5,253 nt of DNA from Streptomyces regalis (lineage in GTDB: Bacteria; Actinomycetota; Actinomycetes; Streptomycetales; Streptomycetaceae). The first letter of the stretch is position 1; every line of letters starts with the position of its first letter. The notes beneath the pieces were generated by a model. That model did not search any database. It was not told the origin of the DNA and saw nothing but the letters and a program-made list of their open reading frames with translations. Position numbers and translations under genes: made by a program. Below, piece by piece: positions 5,181 to 5,253 of this stretch. The DNA is taken from assembly GCF_001509475.1 (NCBI RefSeq), contig NZ_LLZG01000144.1, positions 1-5,253 of the forward strand, in the 5' to 3' direction.

Positions 5181-5253
5181 CGCTCAGGTGACGGCCAGTG
5201 AAGCGCAACGAGCGAGGCCCCCGGGCTGTTGATCGAGATGTCTGACGTCTCAA
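5155..5253 (-). repeat. Right copy of the 99-base perfect terminal inverted repeat
   Basis: This is the exact reverse complement of 1-99 and ends at the last base of the window. The two copies enclose the four genes. Beyond the shared 99 bases the inner flanks (100 onward, and 5154 downward) show no continued similarity by eye, so the identity ends sharply rather than decaying. A sharp edge fits a transposon end, a repeat boundary, or a fixed-length assembly overlap. Confidence 0.97.

Noticed and set aside
1..5253. Small linear replicon with telomeric inverted repeats
   Set aside because: Streptomyces linear replicon ends carry dense GC-rich palindromes and such replicons encode replication functions. 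Here the ends lack that pattern and no replication gene is present.

Overview
The window is high-GC DNA with strong GGAGG-type ribosome binding sites, Sec-type signal peptides and protein families (short secreted M1 metallopeptidase, V8/trypsin-like protease with W-rich repeats) that point to an actinomycete, most likely Streptomyces or a close relative. I recognise no transposase, integrase, replication gene, tRNA, rRNA or CRISPR array.

Layout. The first 99 bases (1-99) and the last 99 bases (5155-5253) are perfect reverse complements, and identity stops abruptly at base 100 / 5154. Between them lie four genes I can support: (A) 167-496, minus, a small secreted four-cysteine protein of unknown function; (B) 954-2426, plus, an exported M1-family zinc metallopeptidase with complete HELAH...E zinc site; (C) 2500-4332, minus, a secreted trypsin/V8-like serine protease fused to five ~52-60-residue W-rich repeats, probably a small beta-propeller; (D) 4438-5019, plus, a signal-peptide-bearing protein with a C-terminal membrane anchor. 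A and B are divergent across a 457-base gap, B and C converge on a strong bidirectional hairpin terminator, and C and D diverge from a 105-base gap crowded with inverted repeats.

How it may work together. All four products appear to be exported, and the two large ones are peptidases that would act outside the cell: an endopeptidase (C) with a likely surface- or glycan-binding repeat domain, and an aminopeptidase-family enzyme (B). That makes the region look like an extracellular proteolysis cassette. A and D have no assigned role. The genes are not a single operon.

The main puzzle is the 99-base inverted repeat that bounds the window exactly. It may be the terminal inverted repeat of a mobile unit without its own transposase. 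It may equally be an assembly-graph effect: a contig lying between two inverted copies of one larger repeat, with an overlap equal to a k-mer size of 99. The sequence alone does not decide between them.
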